From assembly GCF_000006565.2 (NCBI RefSeq), contig NC_031472.1, positions 3,110,581-3,174,580 of the forward strand: a stretch of 64,000 nucleotides of DNA, read 5' to 3'. Position numbers and translations under genes: made by a program. Shown piece by piece: positions 36,717-47,783 of the stretch. Position 1 is the first letter of the stretch, and each line of letters starts with the position of its first letter. The stretch comes from Toxoplasma gondii ME49. Taxonomy: Eukaryota > Apicomplexa > Conoidasida > Eucoccidiorida > Sarcocystidae. The notes under the pieces are model-generated. The model did not search any database, was not told where the DNA came from, and saw only the letters and a list, made by a program, of their open reading frames with translations.

Positions 36717-37259
36717 TCAATAGCTGACAAAAACTGTCTGAGCAGGTCGCCAAATAAGAGAATCGTCGACCGTTCCTCGAAGCGACAGTGCGGATGCGGC
36801 GTCGACCACACCAGACTCCTGTCTGGAACTCTTGGAGCACGGAACATCTTCACTGGTCGTCTTCACCGTTATTAGCAGTAGGCAGCTCCGATTCTCGCCA
36901 TCCCCTGAAGCTTGGCACTGGAAACATAGGGTTCTGCCTTTGCGTGGCAGATGCTTGAGGTGTAAAACCGCCTCGCCGTCGCGCGGTTCCACAGAAGCAC
37001 CAGAAATCAATGATTTTACATCGACAGGGCCTTCGCAAACGCCCTCGTGGAATGTATAAACGTGGTCATGAATCTCTGGGCGGAGGAGGGGAAACTCGGA
37101 TGAACACCGGAAGACGACGGGCTCAGCAGAGTCAACAACAAGGCTAAGGCCACGAGAGATATCATCACAAAGATTCTCCTCTGTTTGGAGTGAGGACACT
37201 CTCACTGTCAACATGAAAATGGCTGACACTGTGTAGCAAACAAGGTATGGGGCCTTCAT
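36717..37259 (-). CDS. SRS-domain (SAG1-related) surface protein, 3' end uncertain
   Basis: This ORF of 180 codons starts at ATG 37259 with a clear signal peptide (MKAPYLVCYTVSAIFML, cleavage probably near VSSLQ). Residues about 30-130 follow the SRS pattern: CDDISRGLSLVV, VVFRCSSEFPLLRP, HEGVCEGPVDVKSLISGASV, LHLKHLPRKGRTLCFQC, and the closing strand CLLLITVKT. About six Cys fall in the expected order, so one complete domain is likely. After it the frame continues for about 50 residues of low similarity and stops without a hydrophobic GPI signal. The mature 3' end may therefore be spliced (frame 36145-36840 is a candidate), or the gene may be truncated. In related parasites such proteins mediate attachment and are dominant antigens; that role is inferred here. 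Confidence 0.65.
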   Translation of the reverse strand: MKAPYLVCYTVSAIFMLTVRVSSLQTEENLCDDISRGLSLVVDSAEPVVFRCSSEFPLLRPEIHDHVYTFHEGVCEGPVDVKSLISGASVEPRDGEAVLHLKHLPRKGRTLCFQCQASGDGENRSCLLLITVKTTSEDVPCSKSSRQESGVVDAASALSLRGTVDDSLIWRPAQTVFVSY

Positions 37260-39381
37260 TTTTTGCTATTCTTAGCTGGGACGCTGGTCGAAGTTCAAAG
37301 AATTTCGACAAAAACACGTTGATATACGGAAGTACGGGTACAACACGTATTTTCCTACCATGGGAGGTGCGACAGCCTGACTACACTCGAACAAGAGGGG
37401 ACACAGCGACGGCAGACTCATCTCTCACTCCAGAACTACTGCTTGTTCAGGCAGAGCTGCATGGTGTGAGCCATTTTCGTCTGCGGACTCTCCTCGTCTC
37501 CGTCCGTTCTCATCTACGAGAACTACGGGGCTTCAGAAATCGACGAAAAGTGCTCATTACCACCCGCGGTGCTTTCTGAACACGGTAGCACACGACCAAA
37601 GCGCAGTTACTGTCACTGATCTCTCCAAACTCGCTCGACAAAACGCAACGCGTCGTCAAGATGCATTTACCGCACATGAACATCACTAGCATCAGTGATG
37701 GCAGTTTGGGAGAGGGGCAGCCTTTCTAAGCACAAACAGCAGACAAACAGAAAGCGGAAGTCGCCACAGGTATGTTTGCGAGCTAGCCTTGGGAATCATA
37801 ACGTTAATGTACTTTCTAAAGAGTGTCATTTCGGCGAAAAGTTCGACGCACAAGTATAAAGTGCTATGAGCATTTGTGGATCCAACAAGAGATGCCGTTT
37901 ACTCATTAACTTCCTACCATTCCTGTTTCCACTGATGCCAGCGGATCATTGTCCACTCATCTGTAGCGGAATGCTGTACGTCCGCGATAAGATGTTTCTC
38001 CAACTACCAGTCACGAAAAGACATCAGGAAAGTCACCGCTTGCCCCACAGCTCAACGTGTCACGTTCAACATTGACACACCTTCTTCGTCCAGTATACTG
38101 TTGTTTGAGACGAACTATGGAGCTTGAAACATAAAGTCACCTTGAGATGGTAATGGTATGGCGTGATTCGGCAGACAGTGTCAAATGGCTGGTGCTTGCT
38201 CATTCCCACAACCATCGCGTCACCGTGATTTGCATCACCATCGTAAACTGCGGCACAGATAAATGCATTTTGACGAATGTGACATAATCTCATTACTGTG
38301 TGTCACACTCCCTAAAGTGCTCCGTTGGGAATAGAGAAAATGTGGCCACCATTAAAGACAACATTCATGGTTAACGGTGTGGCTCCTCAGCGACAACTAG
38401 CCGCCTTTAGAATCATTCCAGATCGCAGCTGAAACCGCAGACGGGCGATGCGGGCACTTGGTGAAAGTGAATTTGATGTCACCAAACTACGGAAGCGTCC
38501 ACGCTTTGGGCCCTACTGATCGCGGCGCCCGCATTGGTCCGTGAACATATATTTGACTTGAGTGACACTAGTTCTTAGTGTGCCAGGTGTTTTGGATAAC
38601 GTCATCCCCGAAAACAAGGTGAGCATGGTATTCTTGGCGGAGCACCAGACCGATTATGTCATACTCCACATTTCAGCAGACTTCTTACGTGCAGTTCGGC
38701 AGTAGTTTGTATTTTTTTTGCGGTTCCCTTCTCTGAGGTTGGTCTAGAGGAAATCTTCAGTAAGAGACGCAGTATTTCGTTTAGTTATTGCTGTGAGCGC
38801 ACGGTGGCAGGTGCCAGACGCTCAGTCTTGCACTAGGCGCATTCACACGCATTATATGAACGAGACTGTTAAATTCAGAGAAGTTGCGATGAGCATTACG
38901 ATGTCGAATTGTCTTCGAGCGTTTTCGGTGGCAGGCAATTCGTCACCAACAGAGCGTTCCAAGAAACACCCACTGTTCATACTCGCTGCCACAACAGTGC
39001 CTGAAGACCAAAATGCATGAAGGCCTTCAGAAGGCAAAGTGGCGAGAACTGAAGCCTGCCTCTGGTAAGGGTTGACATGGGGATGTTGCATAGTGTCCAA
39101 ATGAGCGTACTGCCGATAGTCGTTTTTAGCAACCAATACCCAAAGCAGCAAGTCTGAGATGAACGCAGACGACAGCGCACAAATGTCGGCACGCTAGCGG
39201 GCTAGGACCGTGCCTGCATGCGTTGGGAGAAAGTGGCGCTCCCTAGAGAACCACGGGCCTCAGAGATAGTAAGTAAATCCGGAATTCTTTGCAGATGAAC
39301 GCCGCAACCATCTCACTTCGATGAGATATAAAAGTAATTTCGGGGATAAGGGCAATTCGCCTTGCTCAGTATAATTAGCCT

Positions 39382-39393
39382 CTAAACCCTAAA
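39382..39393 (-). repeat. Interstitial telomere-like word, inverted
   Basis: CTAAACCCTAAA is the reverse complement of nearly two TTTAGGG units. Its orientation is opposite to the word at 32940, so the two point towards each other across the SRS-like genes. Confidence 0.55.
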
Positions 39394-41985
39394 CTGTCAG
39401 CCGTGAAGAACACTCTCGAGCATCACCGTCCCCAGACATCGTTCCGCTTTAGTAGACACAGGGTATCATGAGAGTCTTCGATCGTTTCTGCATCAGCACA
39501 TACAACGGGCGTGCGATTGTCCGTGTGGCGGTGCGCTGCTCGTCATAATTCGCAGCCCCTTCAGGGTACAATGCTACAAAGACTATCATGAATGAGGTAA
39601 ATTTTGCAGAGAGCGCCACCCCAACCATACGGCGCAGGATACACGTGTTGTCCACCTGCGGCGTCGACGGATGTGCGAGGTAGAGGCACGGTTCAAAAAA
39701 TATGGGCCTTTCGACTAGAGCTGCGCCACACCTGTATGCGCTGCAAGGCATGCTGTGCAACTAGAATCTTTGTATCATCAGACTTTCAGGTAGCACATGG
39801 AGACTGGATGAAGCAAATGATTTCTGCTTCGACAACTCGAAAGCACAATACGTAGTCCCAACAAGAAGGGGACTTCTACAATTATGATAGGGTACACAGA
39901 CGCCAACGAGCAAAAGACGACAGGTATGTGGGAGTGAAAGCTGGAGAGTACGGCGCTCGCGAAGCTGTGGCACTTTTTGTGAGTCCCCTGGCGTTGCGTT
40001 GTGCGGCTATCAGGCGCCATGCAAGCTGCTGTTCCATGTCGGAAGAATAGCAGCAGATGCTTCAGTATCTCCTAGAAGAAGCACGGCATCAAAAAACTGG
40101 AACAAGACAGAAACAGATTTTGCTGCAGAGACGAATCCGGACTAGATATGCCGAGTGAGTCCACGTGAAACCAGCCTTACGAGAACAGCTCAGAGACAGA
40201 TATTGGGGTTACTGCCTATATCATCACGGAGAGACTTGCTGTCTCGCAGGGAAAAAAGTGAAGGGTCGCGTCACCACAGTAATTCAAGGCCCAGCTAGTC
40301 GATACCTTCAGAACTGCGTCAGCTCTTGATCCCGCCACGAGTGATTATTTATTCGCCTTCATTCGTTAATCTATCCGTTCAGTGGGCGCTCATTCCAATC
40401 TAAGCACAAGGCTGTTTTCAGAGCGTCGACGACTGCTGATGATGTTCTCAAGAGACCGATCCCCCATGAACCACGGTCTGGTAAAAAGGGTTCTCTTCAG
40501 CGGTCGAAGTCTTTGGGCCTTTGCCATGCAACCTGAGACGCGCTTGGGCACTACTTGAGACCTCAAGACGATTCGGGCACCGGTGTGGCTCTCTGCACGG
40601 CAGGAAACAGCCCAAAGGGACACTCATGTGAAGACGAGGGTCAGATATAATGTACGCACGGGTGCCCTAGAGCAAGACTGCGGTTTTCTCCTGATACACC
40701 TCTAGAGGTACAGGGTCCCTGGGAGACACGAAAGAAAGAACAGCGTCCCACGATATCCATGGCGACATCCACGTACCTAAGCGGAGAGAGCAACTCCAGC
40801 GACGGATCGATGCGAAAGAAGGCACCACTCCAACGCTTGCTGCGCCACACCACTTAAACATTTGAAGAAGAGTTTGTTCATGAGGTGAAACTTTCATCGA
40901 GATTGGTTTCATCATTGTAAGCCCCAACTGCCTTCTTGCACCGCCTCGCGAGGATGGACTTGTGGCATGGGTCAAAGGGAAAAAAGGATTTTAGGGATAG
41001 TCTTCCTCAAACCGCACTCAACGTGATCGGCAAGATCTGCTTCTGCAAGGGAGCTCAGACCTCATACAGATACTTAGACAGCAAAGGGTCAGATAGCCTG
41101 TGGTATTGACAGGGACACGTGCGTTCCTGCAGTCCTGCAGCGTCAAAGAAGAGCTCCAAAGTTTAGGGGCGTCGAATGACCCGGTTCGTTGTTTTTACGT
41201 GTAGGGACGGTGTAGCGTCCTTCTGGTTCCTGAAGTTTAAAAAAGTTGGCCCCAAACTGATATTACTCATAGCTATGGAACAGTGAATTTAAACATGTGT
41301 GATAACGGCATCCTTGGAGTGAAGCAGCCGTCTCCGCTTGTTTACCAAGTAGGAGCGGAAGCTGGAGTTTCCCACATCCACAAACACTGTTTGGAAACCG
41401 GTCCCTGTTCGTGGGATTCTATCGACGAAATTGGTTTGAATGTGCAACTTAAATTAAGATAATAGGTACGGAGGTTTGAACGAAAACTTCCAAGACACAC
41501 TGACGACCACTTTGTTGTGCTTCAATTACTGCTGTCCCGGCACGCATACGTCACCAACATGATTTATGCTCAGCTTCATGGGGACATGCGAGAGCACATC
41601 CAATAACTTAGTCGGATACGTGGCTGTTCGGATGTGTATACCCTGCTATACACGTAGACACTGAAAGAGAAATGGGTGGTTTGTCTCTGCCTACCACTTT
41701 GGGAGTTTAGCTATTGCATGCGTCGCGATGCTCCTCGAGCCCGAGCTCAGAAATATCGTTCCCCAGTTCTGCGGCATCGACACTTTGTATAACAACACGT
41801 CACTCCTGCACGATCGCGCATACTCTGTTTCGTGATGGGGAATCCCCTGAATAGCAGAAAAACAAAAGTGCTTCGTTACATGTTCCTCCTGGATATACCA
41901 GAAGCGGACATTGGGACTTGGTGTCTTCATAGCATATGCTCACTCGCATACGGTGATGCTTCACGCCATAGACAATGTCTACTAT

Positions 41986-42077
41986 ATTGTTTGTCTGCGT
42001 GCTAGCCCCTTGTCTCGCGTCGAATGTCCACATTGTTTGTCTGCTTGCTATCGCCTTGTCTCGCGTCGAATGTCCAC
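41986..42077. repeat. 46-bp direct duplication
   Basis: Two adjacent copies of a 46-base unit start at 41986 and 42032 (ATTGTTTGTCTGC...), differing at only a few bases in the middle, with the shared half CTTGTCTCGCGTCGAATGTC in both. It is intergenic and likely arose by local slippage, older than the perfect duplication at 20906. Confidence 0.85.
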
Positions 42078-43590
42078 ACAGTTTACCTCATGTAGTAGAT
42101 TAGTGCTACCTGGTCAGGCAAGTAGAGTGTGACGGACACGCACTAGAAGTGCCGTCTTCTTGCCGACGAGAACGTAAAACTGAAGTGCGATCCGATATCG
42201 TTGTCGGCAGAATCGACACTGCACCAAAAGAGACAGTGAACCCGATTTGGTTGTGGGTTGTTGCGAACATCCGTGACACACCTGTCTAGTGTTTATGCTG
42301 ATGCTCCAGCTGATCATTTGTATTCAACACGAAGCCTATATGAGCAAATACAAGAAGCAAGTAGCAGTTTTGGTATTGCGGGCAGTGTTGTCTAAAGGTG
42401 TGGAACACTTCTGCAACAACGGTGCCCCTGTCACGGCCCGCGCCTCGCAAACCCAGAGGCGGCATCGCTCACCCTGGGCCACCCGTGGCCAGTAAGTGCA
42501 GTTTGCTTTAGTGCTGCATCCACGGCCGATTTCATGACCATGATGGGAGTGAGTGAGAAACTGCTGGTCTGCAGCGGTGTGAAACCTCGCCCACCAGGGC
42601 TACCCACTTTCGGCACATCGGAGAAGGAACCATAGCCGTTGGAGACTGTCCAGTATTTCGACATGGTTCAAGGCAAATGGAACAAGCACGAACACACCTG
42701 CCTCACAGCTGGACATCTGAGTGTCCAGTCACCGTGCGTAGCTGCCGTGATGGTTGGGTTGACACTGGCCCCGTTTCGATAAATGAGAGATCGACGTCTT
42801 TTTGAGTCTGCCATGCCTTCAAATCACCATGTCACATTTCGTGCCAGAAGTATATGTGTCGAGATGTATCAGACCCTTTCGCGCTATGCCGTCCATTATG
42901 TTCTGCGATGTGTTTGAAAAGACAGTACTGACTGCATTCGGCGGCTTATCGGGTGGCCGTGGCAGAAGGGCAGGCGGTGGAGGGCTTACGGGGCATCCTC
43001 TCTCGCATGTGCCAGTAGAGCTAACTTATTGAAGATTTGTCTTCTTGCTTTCCTGTAGACAACGTACCCGAACGTCATGTTGGTACTGAAAGCCGAGAGG
43101 TGATTGCGCAGAGAGTCTTCACGCTTTGCGTTGTGACGCTTCTGTTCGGATGCAGGAAAACCACACGCTTTGTAGATATCAAACATTTGGACTTGGAGGC
43201 TGATCTATCGAGTGAAATTCACGCTTCATGCCCTTTTCGTTGTTTCCACGTCGCTGTGGATCCGATGCCTGCAAGTGAGACGCTGTCTGGCGGTCCCGTG
43301 TTCCTACTAGCCGCGGAAGTGGGGGGAGGGGTACGGGCCACAATATCGACTTCCCGTTTGCTGTTGACATTTCATTGGGTGTTCTCCCCCCTCTGCTTCC
43401 ACCACCGGAGCAGTTCCACTTTTGAGACAAGTAGCGTAAAGAAAACCGAACTCTCTTCAAGACCACGTTTGTTTTTTGTGGTAGTACAGACACTGTGAGC
43501 CGTCCTGGGGCTCGCGTGTTCCATGCACGGTGTGCGCGCAAATCGGCGCTGTCGCGTGCCCCTTCGTGACGTCATCAAGCAATAACGGTG

Positions 43591-44347
43591 ATGAATCCAC
43601 CTTCAGCAGCGAGTCTGACTTCTTTTACCATCTTTATTGTGGGGCAGGCGCATTCCGTTAACAGTCTGACAATGGCGACACACGTTTTGGATCAAACACC
43701 AACTATCCACAGCCGGACCAATGTGGCTGTGGCAACATTCCGGGCCTCTACCGCAACCACACCGACCGAGGAAGGACAAAAACGACGGCAAGCCGGTGTT
43801 CTTCTGAAGAAGTCGAAAAGGTAGGAGTCACAAGTTGAGATGGGAAGGAGACTCTTGCCAACCTACAAGTACACTCGTCAAGTACCAAAGATGACGCAAG
43901 ATGTCGGACTTCTGTCCCCATTGGTAACACTCTTAAAAGACGCCGTCCGTTGAAGTCCGAACATAATAAACATAATGTCACCCTTAGCACCATGAAGTGA
44001 CCTTTCTGGCAAGGTCCTACCGTTTTGGTAGCGTGGAAGCACGCTATCACAGCACCAGGGCCAGGGTGATCCATTCGTACACACTCTTTCTGGGAGTACA
44101 AGACGATGTGTGTGTTTGCCTGTTGTATTACAGAAACAGCCCACCCAAGAAGACAACCGTGGCGTTACGTCGTACCTATAAGAAGAATGCGGTCACGTTA
44201 ATCTTTACACTGACTGCCTCGCTGGTGCTCCTGCTGGTTTCTGTCAAGCTACAGCAGTGTCGGCGACGATTGCTAAGAAAAACAAGTGGAGAAATTGCAG
44301 GAAGCACTAGCCGGAGACTTGCAGAAGGTGGCCATGAAGACAACTGT
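43591..44347 (+). CDS. Putative exported protein with recessed signal anchor and RRLAE (TEXEL-like) motif; 3' end open
   Basis: Exon 1 is 43591-43820 (ATG 43591; donor AAAAG/GTAGGA). Exon 2 starts at 44134 after a strong acceptor (TGTTGTATTACAG). The join is in phase (AG+A). The product begins MNPPSAASLTSFTIFIVG, then a Thr-rich and basic stretch (KKSKR, RRTYKKN), a hydrophobic segment of about 18 residues (about 96-113, LIFTLTASLVLLLVSV), and RRLAE at about 137-141 (44312-44326). A recessed hydrophobic signal followed 20-30 residues later by RRLxE is the layout of Toxoplasma dense-granule proteins cleaved by the Golgi aspartyl protease ASP5 before export into the host cell. Exon 2 has a good donor at 44348 (TGT/GTAAGC); without splicing the frame runs to 44500. 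The exon-like frame at 45335 on the same strand is phase-compatible. Export is inferred from motif order only, and a short motif can arise by chance. Confidence 0.5.
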
Positions 44348-45334
44348 GTAAGCTTGGCTCCCGCATCAACAAAATGCCCTAAGGGTGCATGTCGTTTCCA
44401 TATAGAACAGAACTCAGTCCCCACTCGACGTCGACTCCTCACCCCTCCCACACTTGGCATCTATTCTTTATCCACGTCTCAAACTATCTTCTTCCAATAG
44501 TGTCTCTTTACTGGTGTGAGTTCCTGAGTCAACTTCATTTCGAGTGATGCATTAGCTTTCTGAACTACCCGCGAGCAAGTAGTTTGTCAGGCCATACGGC
44601 GTTCCGTGGAAAGCATTTGCCCATCAAAATTACATTTTCTTGGCTGTCAGCGGAATGGCTCAGCATCGCCAAGAGCTGTTCAGTAGACGACTGAATACCG
44701 GTTAGACACCACGATCCTCGACGGTCAACAAAACGTGTTTGACTGCACCCCTGTGCGCTGTATCACCATGATATAAGAAGTATTTCCGATGGTGCAACTC
44801 ATGAGCCAGCGATCCCTTCTCACTGAATGATGCTGTAGGCGTGACAACGGTCCCTGGACCTTGACGTTCTATTCGCCTACATAAGGAACACGTACCACAC
44901 CTAGTTATTTCAGGCGACGAGAGGCTGCGCAGAAGTCGCTCAGTGGACGCGAACCACCCCATCGACTCGCGAAACATGCGCGATGCTTGAATATGGTTAC
45001 GATGGTGCGAAGTAGGGTTTTGCAGTGGCGCCGTCTACAAATACCTTTATGGGGGATTCTCTCCCATATCGGATGTCCCGCATGGATTCGGGGTGCGAAC
45101 TGGCGCAGTGTGTTATCTCCAGACTCGGGAAGTACGTGTAGGTGACGAGGCAGCTGTTGCAGGCGGCCGGACGGAAGATGGCACTTTGCAACAGACTCAT
45201 AAATAGTCAGGTGGTTCACACCTCCGTGCTGACTTAGCAGCGACACTAAACGTTGTCGCTCGAATCTTGTTTGAATAAACTAATCCAGTGAAGATCCTTG
45301 GAGCGAGTTCTCCGTGCAATGGCGTGTTGTGCAG
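44348..45334. other. Probable intron or spacer
   Basis: This is bounded by a donor at 44348 and a possible acceptor at 45331-45334. Minus frames 44702-44977 and 44905-45246 are open but without motifs. Nothing else was seen. Confidence 0.3.
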
Positions 45335-45592
45335 AGGTCACTCTTTCCGGAACTAGCGTCACAGTGTTTTGATCGTCGTGGCTGTATGCTGGCGTGTTCT
45401 GGATCGCTCCGTCATGCATCGCTGTTGGCGTTGTTTCAGTGCACGTCGGCGGGTGCGGCAGATAGAACGGCGATGCGCCATTTCCTCACAATCGTTAAGC
45501 ATGACGCGCTTCATGCAAGAAACGTTCCGCGAGCCTCTTGCAAATGTGGGCGCGAGGTCCCTTCACGAATAGCTCATAGGTACTGCATTTAG
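45335..45592 (+). other. Possible downstream exon, Cys-containing
   Basis: After GTGTTGTGCAG, a frame of 85 codons runs from AGG at 45335 to TAG at 45590-45592, in the phase required by the donor at 44348. It contains several Cys (for example GCMLACSGS and ASCKCGRE) and begins RSLFPELAS, loosely like the start of the 46.2-kb segment (AYFPDASD). It could be a terminal exon of the RRLAE protein or a decayed relative of the 46.2/47.4-kb segments. Evidence is weak. Confidence 0.25.
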
Positions 45593-46159
45593 TATAGTGG
45601 TGGCGCGCGGACCGTGAAAGAGCTGACATGGTGTCTACCCCATTCGGCGTACGCCTGTATGCTAGCATGAATGTAGTGATGCAAGCAGACGAGAGGAGCG
45701 AGGTGCAAGGATGGCCCCACTCTGTTTTTCTCGGTAGACTTGCACTGGTTGTGGTTGATGGCTGTGAGTTTCAATAAACGAGCGAGAAGAAGCATCGGGC
45801 GCATCTCATTTTGATTGAGCCAATGATGACGCGCGTGGCAGGCGGTCGCAAATCGCCTGACTATTGGGGTCTGCCCAAACCGTCTCCATACGATAAGAAT
45901 GGTGTGGCGGTGTTGATGAGATCCGGTGGATGAGACAGCAAGTGAAACGGGGCTTCGTGAGGCTACCAGAAATTACGGGGGACGGGAGCGCAGGAAGGCA
46001 GAAGCAATGCTCTGGTTCTTGAGGTGAACGAGTGATTCCACGCGCAAATGCCTACCCGTAGAAATGCCGCGGACGTACCAAAGAGCGGGGTAGTGGTTCG
46101 AAAGTTAGAAGACTTGTGTCTGGTCTTGCGGTGTACTGTACCGTGGCATCTACACTCAG
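45593..46159. other. Spacer; nothing supported
   Basis: Only short minus-strand frames are open here (45804-45589, 46226-45963). No motif, repeat or RNA gene was seen. Confidence 0.35.
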
Positions 46160-46765
46160 TGGGGTTTGCGAAGAAAGGCGTATTTCCCTGATGCGAGCGA
46201 CAAAGAGGTAGCATTGGCCGTGGCATGCCTACTTGAGGGCTTGCTCATCGATGCCAGGTATTACGCAGAGCTATGGGATATGCCTCGAAAGGCAACAAGG
46301 GGAGTAGGAAGGAACGAGCTGGCGCTTCTAGAGACAGCGAGGCGTGACTCGTTGCCCACCGCTTGCGATGGGTTTGTGAATTTTGACACAGTGACATCTG
46401 CCATGCTTTTGTCTTTCTGTTTCCAGGCTCAAACGGTAGGTAGTGAGGAATTCGTTGTTCGCAGGCTCATGCGATTCCGTTGCTCAGGAGGGTGTGGGAG
46501 ATCAACCGGTCGAGAGCTATCTGTGTGTGCTGAGGACTATAAGGCACAGGTCTTGGAGGCGATTGTGGAGGCTGGGACACTGACAGGATATTGGATTCGG
46601 AGGGCCTCAAGGACAGAAGGACAGCCGGCATGCGTCACTTGCACCAAGTGTCCATTCAGCAATCAATGCCTTCGTCACAAGCCTTCAGGGGGGATCCACT
46701 GCGTGTGTCTTGAGGCATCAGGAGCATGCGTTTGTCGTGACAGACACAGTGGCGAGGTTCCATAG
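46160..46765 (+). CDS. Cys-rich exon-like segment, paralogue 1 of a local duplicated family
   Basis: An open frame of about 200 codons has no early ATG and starts after a possible acceptor (CATCTACACTCAG), so it is more like an exon set than a whole gene. The first part (EVALAVACLLEGLLIDARYY) is matched at protein level by the segment at 47437. A strong internal acceptor (CTTTCTGTTTCCAG, ending at 46426) suggests that the middle of the frame is intron and that a second exon starts at 46427. That part is Cys-rich near its end (CVTCTKCPFSNQC, CVCLEASGACVC) and stops at 46765. No known domain was recognised. It is on the same strand as, and 1.8 kb downstream of, the RRLAE protein and may belong to it. 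Confidence 0.35.
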   Translation, partial: WGLRRKAYFPDASDKEVALAVACLLEGLLIDARYYAELWDMPRKATRGVGRNELALLETARRDSLPTACDGFVNFDTVTSAMLLSFCFQAQTVGSEEFVVRRLMRFRCSGGCGRSTGRELSVCAEDYKAQVLEAIVEAGTLTGYWIRRASRTEGQPACVTCTKCPFSNQCLRHKPSGGIHCVCLEASGACVCRDRHSGEVP

Positions 46766-47436
46766 TGAGAAACGGCGTGGGGAATCTGGAGGAGTGTCGT
46801 ACGCTGGCTGAGTTTCATCTTTGATCGGTGCCATCAACGCCAAAAACAAGTGATGCCATGCATCATCCGACTGAGTCAAGACTACTAACGTGACGTGTCA
46901 ACAAGCCCTGTTCGTCATCAGTGACCAGTGCTATCGGAAGTGACATTTCGTTATTGATCCTGAGTAGCAACGTCATAGTCGTAGTCGCTGCGGCGGTAAA
47001 CGCACATTTGACCTTAGTGCTCGTGTGGCCTGCGATCTTGTCGCCTCTACGTTTCGGCAAGCCTGGAGAGTCCAAGCAGCTGCTCGCGAGCTATCCATGG
47101 AACGACATGCATGGCGGTGGAAGGTGTGGCCAACATCCTGTAGGCAGTTGACAAGTGTGTGCAAATGGATTTGTTGGGCACGACCCTTGAACTGAGTGAA
47201 GATTTTCAGGTATGTTTCTGCTCCAAACGAGAAATGGCGACGGATGGAAGAACGGGACGACAAAAGCAGTTCGTTGCTGTGGGTGGGGGGATTGTGCGGC
47301 TCTCTGTGCAGCAGACATTGGAGGACGTATTGCAGGACGGGAGAATGTCACACTGTGAGGAAAGGTGGAGTATGCTCTGGCGGTGCAATGTGACGTCGCA
47401 CGTCCACTCAGAGAGGTTTGCGCAGACGTTTTTGAG

Positions 47437-47783
47437 GTGAGCGTCGGAGTTGTGGCATTGTGTGCTACATGCCTCCTTGATGGCGTAATCGTCGACGTGA
47501 GCCTTTATGCAGCACTCTGAAAGGTGGGGCGGTACGACTCAAGTGAGACACGAGGCGACTGGTACACTCAGACAATTCATGACGGGGGCGTCTCCGTAGG
47601 GTGGCCGATATTGTTGCTGTACTCATTTCTTGTTCAGTCATCGGCTGTAAGCGCTCAACAGTTTGATGTCGATTGCTAAAGACCAGTTTCGAACTGCGTG
47701 CGAATGTACTGGGCGGTTGCCGACAACTCTGAGAGATGTGCGGCTACTGCGTTTCTATGAAGTAGGCATCGCCACCGGCTGAG
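47437..47783 (+). pseudogene. Diverged second copy of the 46.2-kb coding segment, broken
   Basis: The frame from 47437 reads VVALCATCLLDGVIVDVSLY then stops; this parallels VALAVACLLEGLLIDARYY of the 46.2-kb copy. A poly-pyrimidine acceptor (TTTCTTGTTCAG) ends at 47637, in the place corresponding to 46426, and is followed by a stretch matching the second exon of copy 1 (CTGRLPTTLRDV...EVGIATG against STGREL...EAGTLTG). In-frame stops and frame changes break it. An upstream frame 47159-47440 (+, 93 codons) may be an earlier exon ending at the donor AG/GTGAGC. It is probably a decayed duplicate of the same gene family. Confidence 0.4.

Larger units (their letters stand above)
37260..43590. other. 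Long gene-poor stretch
   Basis: About 6.3 kb with only short, overlapping frames on both strands, the longest being 43037-43498 (+, 153 codons) and 37247-37579 (+, 110 codons). None has a recognised motif. Visible structures are the telomere-like word at 39382-39393 and the 46-bp duplication at 41986-42077. No tRNA or transposon signature was seen. Confidence 0.45.

Noticed and set aside
36145..36840. Motif IDSGASAGTT suggested a nucleoside triphosphate hydrolase (apyrase) signature.
   Set aside because: Only one short, loose match; none of the other apyrase-conserved regions was found in the frame or nearby.
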